Of a stretch of 64,000 nucleotides of DNA, positions 1 through 14,934 are shown one piece after another (within the stretch, counting starts at the first letter, position 1; each line of letters begins with the position of its first letter). The notes beneath the pieces were generated by a model, which was not told the DNA's origin, ran no database searches, and worked only from the letters and a program-made list of their open reading frames with translations. The position numbers were made by a program, and so were the translations under genes. Location: assembly GCA_017654935.2 (NCBI GenBank), contig CM065690.1, positions 4,400,430 to 4,464,429 on the forward strand, given 5' to 3'. The DNA is from Phymorhynchus buccinoides. Lineage: Eukaryota > Mollusca > Gastropoda > Neogastropoda > Raphitomidae.

Positions 1-1834
1 ATATTGTTCAGTACTGCCCCTCATAAAACTCCGAGCTTCAGGACTCACAAAGATAGCAAACATCAAAAACGAGGCTCGAGAGAAGGAGGCGGGAAGAACC
101 GTCCCTCGCCCGCTGGGACCCGCGCCCCCCCCCCCCCAGCCCGGCTCCGCTCCGCGCCCCCCCCCCCCCCCCCCCCTCCCCCCCCCTAGCTATACTCTCC
201 CTAGGATAGCCCCCCCTGCCCACGTACAGCCCCCGTACCCAGGGACCAGGAGGGCCCCAATATCGCGAATCGCATACAGAACTCCTCTTACCCCCCCCCC
301 CCCCCGAAGAAACCCAGCACTCCCCCCCCCCTCCCCCCCCCCCCCGCCCCGACTATCCCACACATCGCCGCACCACAAGTGCTCACACGACACACAACAC
401 GCCACACGCACACGCCCCACACCGCCACACACACACACAAGCTGCGCGCCGCGCGCGCGCGACCCAACACACACACGCACCACACACACGCCGCGCGCGC
501 CACGCACGCACACGCCACACCTTAATCATGGCAGGTACAGTCTATAAAGCGTAGCCCGGCAAACTTACTGCACATAGCATCCGTAAATTACGATAGGAAT
601 GGACGAGCCTGAAGATGATAGAGAGAGAAGAGAAGAGGAGAGTTCTTGAAGAGTGTCGAACCGATGAAAGAGAGAACTGAGACAGATAAAGGAATGAGAG
701 AGAGAGAAGCGAGAACGCCGAGACGATGGACGATTCAGAACCCAAGACGGAGGAAGATGCGCATGAGATCAGACGACGAGAGAGATAGAGAGAGCAGAGC
801 GGAGAACAATTGAACAAGAAGCTTCTTTTTAATGAACCCGCCAGGCACATCTCGCCCATGCTCAAATGGGCAACAGTGGCAAGGGCGAGATTAGCCCTAA
901 ATCAACCCCCCAAAATGCCGAGCGGGAAATCCATAACACAAAATATTAAGCATAGCTATTAATAATCCTCATACATATTGCACCAATCTAGCGCCCAGAT
1001 CATAAGACCCGTCACAATGTGTGCTGCGCAGGGGAGCAGAAGAGGCGAGAGACGAGAAGCAGAGGAGAAGAGAGACGAGGAAAGAGAGAAGTAGAAGAAG
1101 ACGGACATGGAGAAGAGACACTCTAGACGATCGAGATGACGAGAGAGAGAACACTGAGCATTTGATTGAAGAGAATATCTGGAGAAAGAGAGCACAAAAG
1201 ATGTGAGGAGAGGAGGGCAGCGAGGAAGATGGCGAGAGAGACTCGGTATGCGACGCTGGATGCGCGCGCGGCGGGAAAGAGGTCCAGAAGAGAGAGGCTA
1301 TGGGCTGCGAGGGCCGAAGGTGAGGCGAGTGAAAACCATATGCCCAAATTTGTATGAAACGCGCCCCTGCAAGTCCTGTTACTCCTCTCTATAATCACAT
1401 GCCCACTAAAACCGATCGGTAGCGCTTTGATATTATAAGAAGTTAGATAGACGACATCGACGAACAACAACGATGGTGATGCATCGATGATTACGAAATG
1501 AGGATGAATTATGAGGAGGAGACTGGAGGAGGAGGAAGGCAGTGATGCGTGAGTAAGAAGAGCGATCGCGCACACCCCCGCTGCAGGCCAGTTGAAAAAA
1601 AAGGAGGAGGAGGGCTAGGGTATGTTTTTTTTTGCGGGAGAGGGGCGGGAAATGCTTTTAGTGCTTAGTGTTCACAGCTACTAGCAGCAGAGAGAGAGAC
1701 GATCTAGAATTGAGCAGCAGAGAGATTCGATCGAGGCATCAGGATCGATGAGATGAAAGATAGAAAGAGCAGGAGGAGACGAAGAGAGAGACATCTCACA
1801 ACACAACACACTACACACAACACAGGATGAAATG

Positions 1835-1872
<38 letters not shown>

Positions 1873-4033
1873 CCCACACACACACAGAGCGAAACACACA
1901 CAGAGGCACACACAGAGAGGCCCACACACAGAAGAGGCCACACACACACACACACACACAGAGCCACGGCCCACACACACGAGCGCGCTAGCGCGGCGGC
2001 CTGTACACAGACACACCCACATCACACAGATGAGCAGAGAATATGGGTGGTCGGGGCGGGGGCAGAAAAGCGCCAACTGAGTGATGATGACGACGTGAGA
2101 GGACCGAGAAGACATGAGAGCAGAAGATGCAAGAGAGGATTGAGAGCGCTCATTGAGAAGAGAGAGAGACAGAGCGGCTAGAGACATAGACAACAGGAGA
2201 AGCATGATGAGAAGGAGCGGGGGACGGCCGGGATATTTAATTGCCTGTCGTTCAATAAATCGGGGGATGCTTGTGCACGAGACGGTGCTCGCGGACAGAT
2301 CATTATCGCAAGTCCGTATGGACCTTGACCGGAAATCCAGCCCCAAACACTTGGAGGTTCCTAGCTATTAAACGCCTCAATTACACATATAACAAAATGA
2401 GCATGCAAACCTGCACGAGAGGTAGAGGCGGCTTCAAGTAGCTGGTCGAAGCGAGGCGACGTAGGCGGGTGGGTGGACGGTCGCGAAAACGGAGAGAGTT
2501 ACGGCTGGGTTGGGAAATTCGAGTTAGAGCCGGGCGATGGAGGGAGGTCGGGAAAAGGAGCCAAGAAGAGTACGAGAAGGTTGGGGGCCTGGTGGGGGTA
2601 CGAGAGGACAGGGGGGGTGGGGAGGGAGAGGGGATGCTGACCAGCAGGGAGGGACGAACGCGATAGGATGGAGGCCGATCGGTGGATTGGGAAAGCCACA
2701 CTGGGAGTTTGGAGAGCGATGGGTAGGGAATACTATGGAGGGCGATGGGAATAATTGCAATGGTAATAAGATGATTAGGGGGATCATATCAATTGTCGAG
2801 GGGGGTGGCGCAAAGCACGAGGTGGCCAGGCAAGAGGCCCGCATCATCTATGATGCTGGACCACAGGAAGGGTTTCATGATGTAAAATATATCTATGTGT
2901 GAAAGCACCATATTGAATATTATTCAACGAATGAAGATTTACATGAGATTCGGGGGGGCAGCACAAGGAGCGGATGGTATGATCGGTATATGAGTTATCA
3001 TGTGGGGCAGCAGCGGGCCGAGGAGGGAAATGCTATGATTACTATGATTGGGCAGGAGGTAAGATACGCTCTAGTATATGATAGTAAGATGTGTACAGGA
3101 GGCACCTCATGGCATAGAGAGAGCGGGAATGAAATGTGTAAGGGTAGGGGATTTAATTAATACACACAGGGCAAAATGATAAGAATCAGAGGCCAAGCAG
3201 GGTGGGCAGTCGCACGGCCAAGGTCGGGAGGCACACTTAGAACGGTGCAACGGATGCGGTTTAATGATTATGCTGAAGCCAAGTTGAAGTTTTGATATGG
3301 TGAGGGGATGATGTAGCAATCAAAGAATGCCATGAAGGGTAGATCAATCATTGATATATATCTATCTCTAACAATATATATGAATGAATCGGATAGTCTT
3401 TCTGTAAGGTGTGTGTGAATGAATAGAATGGGTATAATTTGTGAAGATGAGCAAGTGTTCCCCATGAGAACTTAGAGCCAAGATATGAATTTTGAATGTT
3501 TGAAGTGGATTTATGCAAGAGTCAAAAAAGAATGAGCTGTAAAAAGGGAAGCGAAAAAAGGGAGAAATAACTACATTTAATACTACACACATACCGATAT
3601 TGTATAACATGTAACACCAACACTGCAGCGTCAGTGCGCTGCTGTGTTCTGCTCGCTGCGCGCACACACACACACGCCCACACGCACACGCAAACGCACA
3701 CGCACACTCACATGGCTTATGTTCCCAAGCGTCAATGCCCCCCCCTTACCTTCATCACTATCCCCGTCCCCCCCCCAACAAAAAAAAACCACCAAAAAAA
3801 AATATATATATAATATGTGCCCGTAGCGCACCTGCGCCTTTCAGGCGTACGACACTCTCCCGCGGGGAGAGACCCAGCCCGAATCCGAATTTCACAGAGA
3901 TCATAAGTCTACTGCTGACGTAGAAATCAATACCAAGTACAGGTGCCGTAGCACGTATACACACACATGATGCAACACTGAAACGCACGCCCACGCACGC
4001 CACGACACACGTCATACCATACATATCTCATCT

Positions 4034-4064
<31 letters not shown>

Positions 4065-5400
4065 GCGAACGCCACTATACTACCTTTCCTACGTTGATAG
4101 AGCCCTCATCTCTTCCTCTCTCTCTCTCTCTACTCTCCTTAGGCAAGATCTCCTCTCTCTACTCTCTACTCTCTACTCTGCTCTCTCACTCTCTCTCCTC
4201 TCCTCTCTACTCTCAGAATAGACAGAAAGAGACGACAGAGACAGAGGTTGAGGCGACGGCGGAGACAAGATTGGATAAATAAACAGAGATAGGTGTCGTG
4301 TGTAAGGCGGAGGATAGGGCGGGGCGGGGAGAAAGAAGCAACAAGACATTCTGTTTACTCAATAACAATATGTCAATCCCTCAAAACACTCATCAGAAAA
4401 TAGTGAGACTCCCTTTTAAAAAAACCACCACTATTCAATCATAAACATGCCCCCCAAACACAACGTGCTCGCTGGCGTCGCAACGCACCCACACACAACA
4501 ATCATACAGTATTTTATAGGCGCTGAATCTGACTAGCAAATCGAATCAAAGCGCACACACACGTTAAGCATACCACATAATGCCCATTCAAACAAAATGC
4601 CACACACACACTCAACACATTTACAACACACAAACACACACCGCCGCGCGCACGCTAGCGCACACACACACTTCGATAACACGCACAAACACTCTTCTTT
4701 ATCATCACACACACACACACACACACATACACGACGCGCATGTGCTGCGCGACACACCACAACACCACACACACACACGCACGGACTATGCCTCTCCTCT
4801 CAACTCTCTCTCTCTCTCTCACACAAACAGCATACAAACACACTGCCTGACGCACACACACCCGACTACACATTCATAACGCACGCCACACGCCACCCCA
4901 CACACACACACACACTCATATGTATCCGACACACACGGAACGCGCTGCGCCGCGCGAACCCTAACACACACACACACACACTTCAAAAACGAAATGTATC
5001 GACGTTTGTGATTGATTAATGTACCGCCTGTTCTGATGTCTGCTCAGTTGATCGTCGCTTGTTTTGCAATCACGATTTCCGACGAGATCGCTAGTTTTGG
5101 ATAGCATGTTCGCTATACGTTGAAATCCGTTCCGAACGTCCTCCTGTTGTTTTCCTGCAAACAGACACATAGCCCGAGACATTAGTATGATTATTGAAGC
5201 ATGAGTGGAACGATACAAATGGAGGCAATAGCCCGGATGCAGTGCCAACTCAGGAAAGTCCCGAATGTTTATCAACGATACAGATGTATTCGCTATCGTT
5301 ACGACTGTCGACCGTTGTGAACCAGTACGCGCGTTTGATGTCGCTGGTTTGATACTAAGTCGCAAGCGCATTACCTGCCCACTGATGACACCGTATGGCA
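1..5400. other. Low-complexity, error-rich block, no gene seen
   Basis: C homopolymers, scrambled (GA)n (600-820, 1030-1230, 1685-1800), (CA)n (380-515, 1830-2020, 3660-3710, 4030-4070, 4560-4980). 5,215-5,290 resembles the LINE-adjacent repeat at 44,780-44,840 (GGCAGTGC...AGGAAAGTCCCGA). No ORF has protein-like composition. Confidence 0.7.
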
Positions 5401-8400
5401 CGAGGTGATGCTATCCTACAAGTCGTAGGAACGGGGAGTAGGGGGGGTGGGGGGCGGGGAGAGGGAAGGGCGCAGCTTCAGAGAGAGGAGGGTTATTTTT
5501 TTTGACTGGAGCAGACGTATCTCTCTCCCCTCCCAAAAATTAATAACGGTCCCCCAAACCAACCCAAAAAGCCACACACAAACCAGAAAGGACACAATAA
5601 TCGAAAGAGTTAATCAGTCTCAGCCCAACATCACTACACATATGCTGACATGACTTGCGTACTGCATCAACGACGGATTTGAGTACCTATCCAGGTGGGG
5701 CAATACAGCGCGGTTCCACTCCCCTCAGACAAATAATAGAACGAAGACCCCCCCCCCCCCCCCTGAAAAAGAGGAAGACAAATTAGTCAGTTAACCATGC
5801 TACAGTTAATCTTCATCACAATAAGCCTTCACTCTGCAATCTTTTAAGTTCATAATATCATCAGCGTCTGGAGCCCAATCCCGCCAGACCCATACACGCC
5901 CACCCACAACTGACCACTTGGAAGCTTACCCCCCTCTTCCATGACTGCGCTGCCTAGCATCCGCCCCCCAAACATGCGCTTGTATTTTTATGCTTTTTTG
6001 TGCTTATCTACTTCAATATCACATCATGATTTTGCATTTCATCCATAGATTTTTGTGTAATATCAGTTAGATTATAGATTTTTGCTTTAAAAATAACAAT
6101 AAAAAATATTTGTAGGCATATTTAACTAAGTCATAAGTTATATTAACCTAAATCCATCCATAATTTGTCTTGCTTCCGTAGCCGCTCTTGCTTTAGACGA
6201 CCCACCCCCCCCCCCCCCACCCTCTCCCCTTCCTGCCGATTGCTTAGACGCATCCTGCCCCCCCTGGCCTTGGCAAGCGTTCCTACGCCACTCGGTATGT
6301 GTAGGCCTAGCCATGTCACTGTGTGTATGCAATTTGTGTGTGTTTATGATTTATTATGCTAAGTCTGTTGTGTAATATATATGTAGCCTATGTGGCCGTT
6401 TGCGCTGTCGTTTGCATATCATCATGCTGTTAGATACCGTGCCGGCTGTGGTATGCGTCTGTGCCAAGAGTACGCACGCGGCTATGTGTCGCTGCGAGAG
6501 GTGTCATGACATATCAACAAACGCTGCACATGTGTGCTGACCGCTCCTGTGTAGTAGCGTTGAATTGTGCAGTGAGAGCAGAGTGGAGAAGATAGAGAGA
6601 GAGTAGATTTCGCCCGAGGGAAGAGACTGAAGAATATCGAAGCACCGATCTTGACCTCTGGAGAATAGCGAGAGAGCGATGAGAGAGAGAGCATAGAGCG
6701 CCACGAAGAGAGTGAAGGAGAACGAAGAGCGGAGAGAGTGACTGCAGCAGCGAGCGAGAGCTAGAGAGATCGACGAGCGAGAGAGTGCATAGAGAGAGAG
6801 TTGACGAGGAAGTGTGAGCAGACGCAGGTAGCTGTAGAAGAGCAGAGGCACGAGATAGTGAAGAATTTTTCCGAGAGCCGAGAGTGTGTCGCCGTGACCG
6901 ATGAGAGAAGCAGAGCAGCGAGAGAGCCAGAATGAGATAGAAGAAGAGAGGAAAGCTAGAGAGAATGAGAGAGCAGCGGACAGAGAAGTGCCAGTGATTG
7001 TGAAGTGGTGATGTGACGCGAAGAGAAGAGAGAGAGACGAAGAGAGAGAGAATCTGCGAGAGCAGTGAGACACTAGAGAGAGCAGAAGACTAAGGATTTT
7101 TAACCGAGGGAGGATCAGAAGAGAGATGCTAAGAGGAGAACGAGAGCCAAGATATACGAATGCTAATCGATGGCGGAACGGAATCAAGCTCAAGATTCTT
7201 TTATCACCCATGCACCCTCGAGGGGAGTGAAAAGGAAAAGCCAAATAACAACCACCCCCCCCCCCCTATGGCAAAGGAAAACACAAAGAAAGGATAGAAA
7301 TCGCACATAAAAAAGAATAGAAAATTAACAACAGGCCATGCTTCAAGGAAAAATAACAACAGCCATGTTCACAGTAAATAACAACAAGGACATTGTTCAC
7401 ATGAAAATAACAACAGGCATGCTTCACAGAAAATAACAACAGGCCCATGTTCACAGTAAATAAACAACAGGCATGTCACCGAAAATAACAACAGGCCATG
7501 TTCACAGTAAATAACTAACAGGCATGTCAAGTAAATAACACTAAGGCATGGTAACACAGTAAATAACAACAGCATGTTCACAGCTAAAAATGAAGTGAAG
7601 AACATGCGAACAAAATTCAAGCTCAACTACCAGCTCGTCACGTACTCGCACACACACACAAAACATACAGTAAAATACCACTAATTTCTATAACTATACC
7701 CAAAACATGCATTACTGAGACACAGAGATGCACGAGAGATGACGAAATTGATCGAAGAGATGAGATAGATCCATCGTGAAGATCAAGAGAAGAGATGAAG
7801 CGAGCCATTGAGCAGATCAGCGAGCAACGAACTTTCATTATAATATACCGCGGGATAATGACCAAGCATACAAGCATACACTTTTTACACCAGCCCTGGA
7901 TATGAGAAGACAGATGTCTTGGAAAAAAAAGAGTTATTTACGAGGGAGTGCGGGTTTCTACTTCGTTATATATTTATGCGAATAGGCAGAGGTATGAGCA
8001 TTGCAGGATAGCACACATAATAGGCCTACTGCCAACTAGGCGTTATTAACGACTGACAGTGAGAGTGATGCCCCCCTATTGCTGCGTCATTTACTGACCA
8101 AGCGCATTCACTCTTGCGAAAGGACCCAGCCCATCCAAATAGCGGCTTATTAGACGAGTTATCCCCCTGCTATCCTGGTCAAGTAGCTGAACCATCTTCC
8201 CCCACCACACCAAGCAGGCATTGACTCTTGCCCAAAAGGTCGTTCGTTGCATAGACCCCAATAATAGCCGCGCGTTGGTGCTTACACTCAAGCCGAGAGA
8301 GCGCGGTACGGCGAACCTTTCGGTAACAGATTGGAGTATCTAGTCGCCTCTGCTAACGTCGCTATCCGAATTAGCGTTATATTAATGAAGTCTGAGAGTT

Positions 8401-9372
8401 GATTCTAGCTACAGCCTTTCATACTCCGTTCTATATTATGGAGTATTGGAGACGGAGCAGGTGAGGTAGGCAGAATGTGTGCTGTGCTGCGTGTAATGAG
8501 CATGAGAAAGAGCTTATATATACATAGTGCTAGTGCTATATGATGAGAGGGCTGGCAGTAGTGGTGCGCTCTAGCGGCCAGCGAATGTGTTGCTGTGGCG
8601 TGTTTAAGATGGAGAAAGAAGTTATCTTAACATTGTCGTGTGTTATGATGACGAAGGGTGCGCGATTAAGGCCGGCGCATAAGGGCCAGAATGGTAGTGT
8701 AGTTTTTTTTGTCAAGAGAGAGAAAAGAGTTCATTATCCACTCGTTGGCTGTCGTATGATGAGCGGGGGTGGCGGTGGGGGGCGTAGGGCAGAGCATAAT
8801 GTGTTGTGGTGCTAGGAGAGAAAGCAGTTGATTTATACATGTGTGTTATGCATGATTGCGGGCCCGTGGGTGGGGCGATGGGGGTCAATGAGGAGAATGT
8901 ATATGGTCGTGTTGATGCCCGAACGTTGTAAGAAAGTTATACATGTGTCGATCTATAGATGAGGGGTGGGCAGGTGGCGTGGTAGCAGGGAAGGCCGGGT
9001 AGGGGAGACGAGTGAGAATGTGCTGCTGTCGGCTGCCGCTAAGAGAGGGATATCCAATGTGTGAGTTATGCATGCAGAAGGGGTGCGGCAGAGAGATGTG
9101 ATAGTGTGCTGCTGTGTGTGGTAGGGTTTATATTCCCTCCCTCACCTATCTCATGAACCAAGCACACATCCCAAGTTTACACAAACAACTAGCTTCTGAA
9201 AACAGAAGCTCGTCACCACAGAAGACTTCAAGAAGTAAGATAACTCGTTGCAAATTGCATAGTAGCCCTCAGCCTGTACGTTGATTCTCTTCCCACCGCT
9301 GACTGTTCAGACGGCGGCGGCGGCGTCTTTCGTAAAAATAGCTTCCCCATCCTTCCTGAATTAAGGATTTTA
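5401..9372. other. Error-rich block, scrambled (GA)n and 27-bp repeat, no gene seen
   Basis: 6,560-7,180 is about 600 bp of purine-rich sequence like the corrupted (GA)n at 52,738-52,912. The remainder shows no coding or RNA signal I can support. Confidence 0.6.
7320..7600. repeat. ~27-bp tandem repeat, about 10 noisy copies
   Basis: Unit AAATAACAACAGGCATG + TTCACAGT with many small indels. The reverse strand stays open by chance. Confidence 0.75.
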
Positions 9373-9545
9373 TACTGTGGAACCTCCTTATTAAGACCTC
9401 TAACCAATAATCATTCCCAAATCGAGTCTTTAAAGGCCGAGAGTAATTTTATGACTTAAAAAAAGAAGCGGCCAATGTCTCAGAGAAGTAGGTCCTTTAT
9501 AGCTAGGGAGGTAGTCTTATTTAAATGCGGACGCCACGTGCTTAA
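9373..9545. mobile_element. Mariner-type MITE, noisy copy
   Basis: TACTGTGGAACCTCCTTATTA ... GCCAATGTCTCAGAGAAGTA follow the family consensus with many indels, showing that this part of the window belongs to the same genome. Confidence 0.55.
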
Positions 9546-9799
9546 TTAAGGGAGGTACATCCACCGTCAGCTCAGCAGCAGCTATCTAAGACTGAAATTC
9601 GAGCAGCTATGCTCTTCAACCTTGGAGAAGCTGCCGGCCGACAGCCAGAGGCACGCCAACCATTTGTTTTTTATGCCGTTGCATCGTGATTTTTGTGTGA
9701 ATACCTGAATAGCGAAGGAAAGGGTCCGTCTGTACGACGGAGGTCAGTTCGGTCCTTAGTGCGGTGTAAATGTTAGACCAAAGAATTTTTCGTTTGCCA

Positions 9800-10010
9800 T
9801 ACTGGGGTTTAATGTGTAGTATAAAGCTACATAGGCAGCACACAGGACTTGAGCTTTGTATCGTCTCATCCGCAAAGACTCCTATGTTCAGCACCGTTAA
9901 GCGACTAGTGCACAATGTGATCGAGCCGTAAAATCCCAGCACTGATCTCAACGTTACGCAACTCAGGCTTACTATGACACGAGATAGCGAACATATGCCC
10001 CCGCTACCAA
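9800..10010 (-). mobile_element. SINE family 1, degraded copy
   Basis: Reads ATCGTCTCATCCGCAAAGAC, ACTAGTGCACAATGTGA and GAGATAGCGAACATATGC, an error-rich inverse of the SINE 1 body and head. Confidence 0.45.
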
Positions 10011-13000
10011 TGTGTCCCCCCCCCCCCCCCCCCCCCCCCCCCATGTAGCCACTCTACAAAAGCTTACTTAGTACAAGCCTAACCTTCTACTAAATCTGCT
10101 CACTCTACTTTGACGCTCGCCTTATTCTCCTCTGCTGTTACTATCATCCTACTCTATCTTTCTCGACTTTTGGGCGACCCCATTTTTTAAAAACAAAATC
10201 TAAATAACTTTTCTACCTCTGGATGCTCTTCACGAAATCGGAATGATGTTCGAGCTAGCTACGCCCAGCTGGCCGAGACAGATGAAAGCTTGCACCAACC
10301 GGACACTATGCCGTACCTTACCCATTATTGGCTGGGAACGACAGAAGAAGATCAGATGATGGACAAGAAGGATAACTGAAGTTAGCCAATCAAAAACAAA
10401 AAAAAAAAAAACCCCCCCTCCAAAAAAAATAAAAAAAAAACCCCCAAAAAAAAAACATAGCCAAAAAGATCAGCCCACACAAACTTCTTTCTAAGAGAGA
10501 GAGTGATACTACTATGCGAACCTCCCTTATACGACCCTTCCAAAATAACCTCTTAAACGAAAAGGTCTTATATCCAGCCGGCTGGCAACTAAGAGAGGGC
10601 CGCAGTGCTTTGGTGCCCTGCAGCCACCCCCTCGGCCTCGCTTAACCCAAACGGAACAAGAGGAGAATATTAGCCATTAAATACCCTCTATGCCAATAAG
10701 GTGCATAATGTTATGCATTGTCTTTATGCAATGTGTTTATGACTGCAAGCTAAGCCAAAGGGCCCCCAAAAATATAAACACGCTCTTAACGTTCTGTACT
10801 GAGCTCACAGGAGATGCGGGGGCGTTGCGAATGGTTTTGGGGGGGTAGGGTGGGGGGGGTGGGGGGTCGGCGGGTGGACACAAAACATTTAAAAAATGCT
10901 TGAAAAACTCGTTTTCGGCCCCCAGCGGGGGCTTTGCCCCCTGGACCTCCCACAGGCTTATGCCCATTGGACCCCAACGGGGCCTAGGCGCCGAACCATG
11001 GCGACCCCGGCCTAAAGAAGTCTTTTCCCAGCCACCCCTCAGCCCTCAAAAGTCTGTGATCCGGCCCTGTATAAGGCCAGGGGTCCTTATAAAGCGAGAC
11101 GGTAATTTTTAATCCACTAACAAAGGGCCCAAAGGTCTCAAGAATTAGTCCTTATCATGCGGTAAGGGCAGTCTTATAAGGAGGATAATACCACTGCATA
11201 CCCTTGATGAGAGCCAACACTGATATTCAAACACTTTGCTACAAACACAAACAATGAAACAAACGTTTCGCTTTAATGCCCTATATCAAAATGTGCTAAA
11301 ATTTATTTTCATCCATCAAGGCACCAGAAGGGCGCCGGGGAAAAATCAATCACCAATGACAACCACAACACACCTTTGTTATCACCTGTGTACCTCACTT
11401 ACACAGAAACAAAAAAAAGAACTTGAGTCATACCCATTCATGTCCTTTCTAAAAAAAGAAATATATTTTTTAATTGCTACCTCCCCCAAAAAAAAAAAAA
11501 ATAAATTAAAAAAACTATATAAAAAAGAATATGCTCACCACCAAAAACAAAACAGAAACAGTGTAAACAAAATCATGAGAGAAAAAATCTATGATCATAG
11601 CCAACCACATTACCTCCCCCCCCCATGCTCAAAACATAAAACAAGCAAAATACATTAAATCAGTACACACACACACCCTCGCCCTCCATTCACACACACA
11701 GAGAACACAAAGGAAAGATGATTAAGTTTCGCAATCATGTCTATCAGTTCAGATCATTCATTAACAAATAAAATTAAAATCAAGACCATCAATTAGCATT
11801 TTGTCCAGGAGTTGGACCTACACTACAGTATCAGGTGTGTGTAATATAGCAACAAAATCAAACAGACGTCCATGATCTTCCAAAAAAATTAAATTATTCA
11901 CAGAGACACCCCAACACCACCCTCTTCAAGACCTTTATTTCCGCCGTGTTGCTATATGTGAAGATGCCACATTTCAAATCGTTAAGCACAAAACAAAAGA
12001 CATAATAAATGGCCATCCCCCTGTTGCGCAGCAGTGGCGGTGGCTGTCTTTTGCATAAATAGTCCCCCCACCCTTCGGAAGTCTGTAGGCTGTTTCTTCG
12101 ACTTCCTACTATCTGTAACCAACATACTCTTTGACTACTGCCTTATAACCCTTTGCCTTACTAAGTCATCTACTTATCTTTCGTAAAGCCTTGCCCCCCC
12201 GCGTCCATTCTCCCCCCTTTTTTTTGCCCTTCTTTTTCACGGCAAAACATTAATAATTACTCCCCCCCCTCCCCTTTCAAAATGATTTCCCTCCTCAGCC
12301 GAAGTCGGACATTGCCTGGGCCCAACTATTTCTTATTTAGGCACGCAACGGCGCCAGCATGACTGCATCTGCGCCCTCATAACTGACAATGTAAAACTGA
12401 TGACGCCACTCGAAATGACAGAAGAAGAAGAAACTGTCCACAACCCTGACCCATGTTCTTCACGAATGCTTCCTCCTTCTCTTTTTTTTTTTTTTTTTCT
12501 TTTTTTTCCATTAACATTGTCTCAGCATTTCGTCCGTCAAGTCCATCAGCCAGAACTAACACTCATAGTTTACACACACATTTCTTTACTATATTCATAT
12601 CTACAACCATCAAACCAAAAATTTTCAATCACAATCTTCACCAGTTTTGACGGGCGCTTTATCTGGGGGGCCGCCCGAGGACGGGGGGGGGAGTCGGAGG
12701 ATATTCTTTTCAACTCTACTCATCCATCTTTCAGCCATGTCCAAACACATCTAATCAAAGCCACCCTTGTTGTGCTCCCATAATTACTTCTGTCAGTCAA
12801 TTGTCAAATCCTGTCAGCGCACAATACGATAGGACCATGAGACGTCAGACCTTCTAGTTCGATTCCATTTTCGATCCCCATACCCAACACACACCTCATC
12901 ATGAGCAATGACCGTGTATATAGTAACATGAAGCAGTTGCTGCCAGCTGACAAACTTCTATCACTCTTTCATAAATAAGTAAGGATGTCCCATAGCCGGC

Positions 13001-13225
13001 TCTTTTTTATAGATGCGATGCAGACCAATAGCCTCAAAAACATTAACCCGCTGACCAAAACTTCTATAACTCATAAATAAGAAAGGTCCCATAAGCCGGT
13101 CTTTTTATAAGAGCGATAAGCCGGCAACGGCACGTAAACATAATACCCCGCTGGACCAAAACGTCTTTGCCGAACTTTACTTGCTGAAACCCAATGCTAC
13201 AAAAGAGAATACTCGTCATGATTAC

Positions 13226-13500
13226 CCTTTCACCGCCCACAGTCGTTCCCATTTTAGCCACCACAGTGATTTAACACCTATGTCACTAAAAGGCCCATCA
13301 AATGGCCGGGTCTTATTATCCAAAGACACCTATTCGTCCTCAGTTATGTGCGGAAGTAAGGAATAGACCTTATTACCAGTATATCATATGTTCACAGCAA
13401 GAATCCCCAATACTGTAGATTGCTTTTGTTACTCTACCCAGGTAAATCTTAATGGAATATTTATTAGGTTGAAGTATGGCTGGCCGGTGCAAAGGGTATG
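13226..13500. mobile_element. piggyBac-type MITE, noisy copy
   Basis: ACCCTTTCACCGCCCACAGT ... CTACCCAGGTAAATCTTAAT ... GGCTGGCCGGTGCAAAGGGT follow the family with indels. Confidence 0.6.
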
Positions 13501-14934
13501 AAGAGCCTCTATTCTCAGACACACAGCTGCTGAAGCAGCATCAAATTGCCCACATGCCTACCCCCTGATCAAACAAAAAACACTAAACATTCCTTTCACA
13601 CAAAACTTTAACTTTCGCCTGTTAATATCGCTCAGATAATCGATCTCGGTATTCAACACAGGAGAGTTTTATTTGCGAATTCTTTAAAAAAACGGACACA
13701 AAAATTCCTGGTTTAGCGCCAATATAGAAAAAAACAGGATTCATGTCCCCAAACGGAAGAGCAGAAAACAATGCAGCCCATGCCACATGCTGCAATACGC
13801 CTTTGAAGATAGAACAAATATGCCCTCTTCCTCTGTATTGGCCTACTCTCTGCCTATCCCACGGCGGTATAGCTCTTAGACCCCGGAAATTTCAAATATC
13901 CTGCAAGGGCGGCGGCCCCGGCGGACTTTCACTGATGTGCAGCAGCAGCGCACACACACATCTTACTGCCCTCTTTTTTCATCTCCTCTCAGAACTCTAG
14001 ACACAAGTGCCTCAACATATCCTTTTGACATACAGCAAATGACTCCTATATATAGGCCCTCTTTTTCTATACAATGTCACCAAGTGTGCTGTGCTGTGTA
14101 GTTTACACGTCCATGTTGCTGTGTTGTAGTGTGTGTGTGTGTAAGCGATTGCTTCAGTGTGTTTTTTTTTTTTTTAAATGTGTTGTGTCGTGATGTGTCC
14201 CAGTGAATGACTTTTCACCGCATTGTGTGGTGCTAAGCGGGTCATTTATTTTATTTAAATAATATATCGTTAATTTGACTGCGTATGTTTCGCCCTAAAA
14301 TCACGGCAAAATGGGTTAGCTCTAAAGCTAAACAGGTCTGCATTTAATATCAAACGATAGAGGATGCGCTTCAGACAGACTACATGACTTAACCAGCAGT
14401 GGTGCTGCTGCCATATAAAAATAAACAGAAACACCTTGGCATGGGGAAAAAAATACACATCGCCGAACAAATTTGTTTATAAAACAACAATTGACTGCTG
14501 AGCGAGAGAGGACAGAAGCCGAAACAACTAGGATTCTCAGCTTAGCAACTTCAGTTTCTCTCTCAAAGTTGTTATGTTTGTTCTTCCCTTTTTTTCCTGC
14601 CTCGACACGTTCATGAGATTTGAAGCGTGAATATACGTCTTAATTATATGTCTGCAAGAATATATTCACTAAAGAAATTGCAATTCCCTAGAGCTCTTCA
14701 TAACATAGATCCCTTATATTTTTGTTGACTAACCGTATATAAATCGTCCAGCATCCTAAATTAATAGTAAGGGGAGAAACACTCTCAAAGTAGAGCCGAG
14801 ATCAAATGATGGATCTCTTTTCTCTCGCTCAATCCAGGCATCAAAACCCGATACCATCACATCTGCAGACGGACCAGAATGTCTACGCTAACATGCTTCA
14901 TGTCCGCTTTCGCAATTTAAGCCGACCCAATACC

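Noticed and set aside
1123..1575. 150-codon minus ORF
   Set aside because: Low-complexity Ser/Leu stretch opposite GA-rich sequence; no family features.
4961..5401. 146-codon minus ORF
   Set aside because: Mixed composition but no recognisable motif; part overlaps a dispersed repeat (5,215-5,290) and sequence is noisy.
6504..7244. 246-codon minus ORF rich in Ser/Leu
   Set aside because: Reverse complement of a scrambled (GA)n tract in error-rich sequence.
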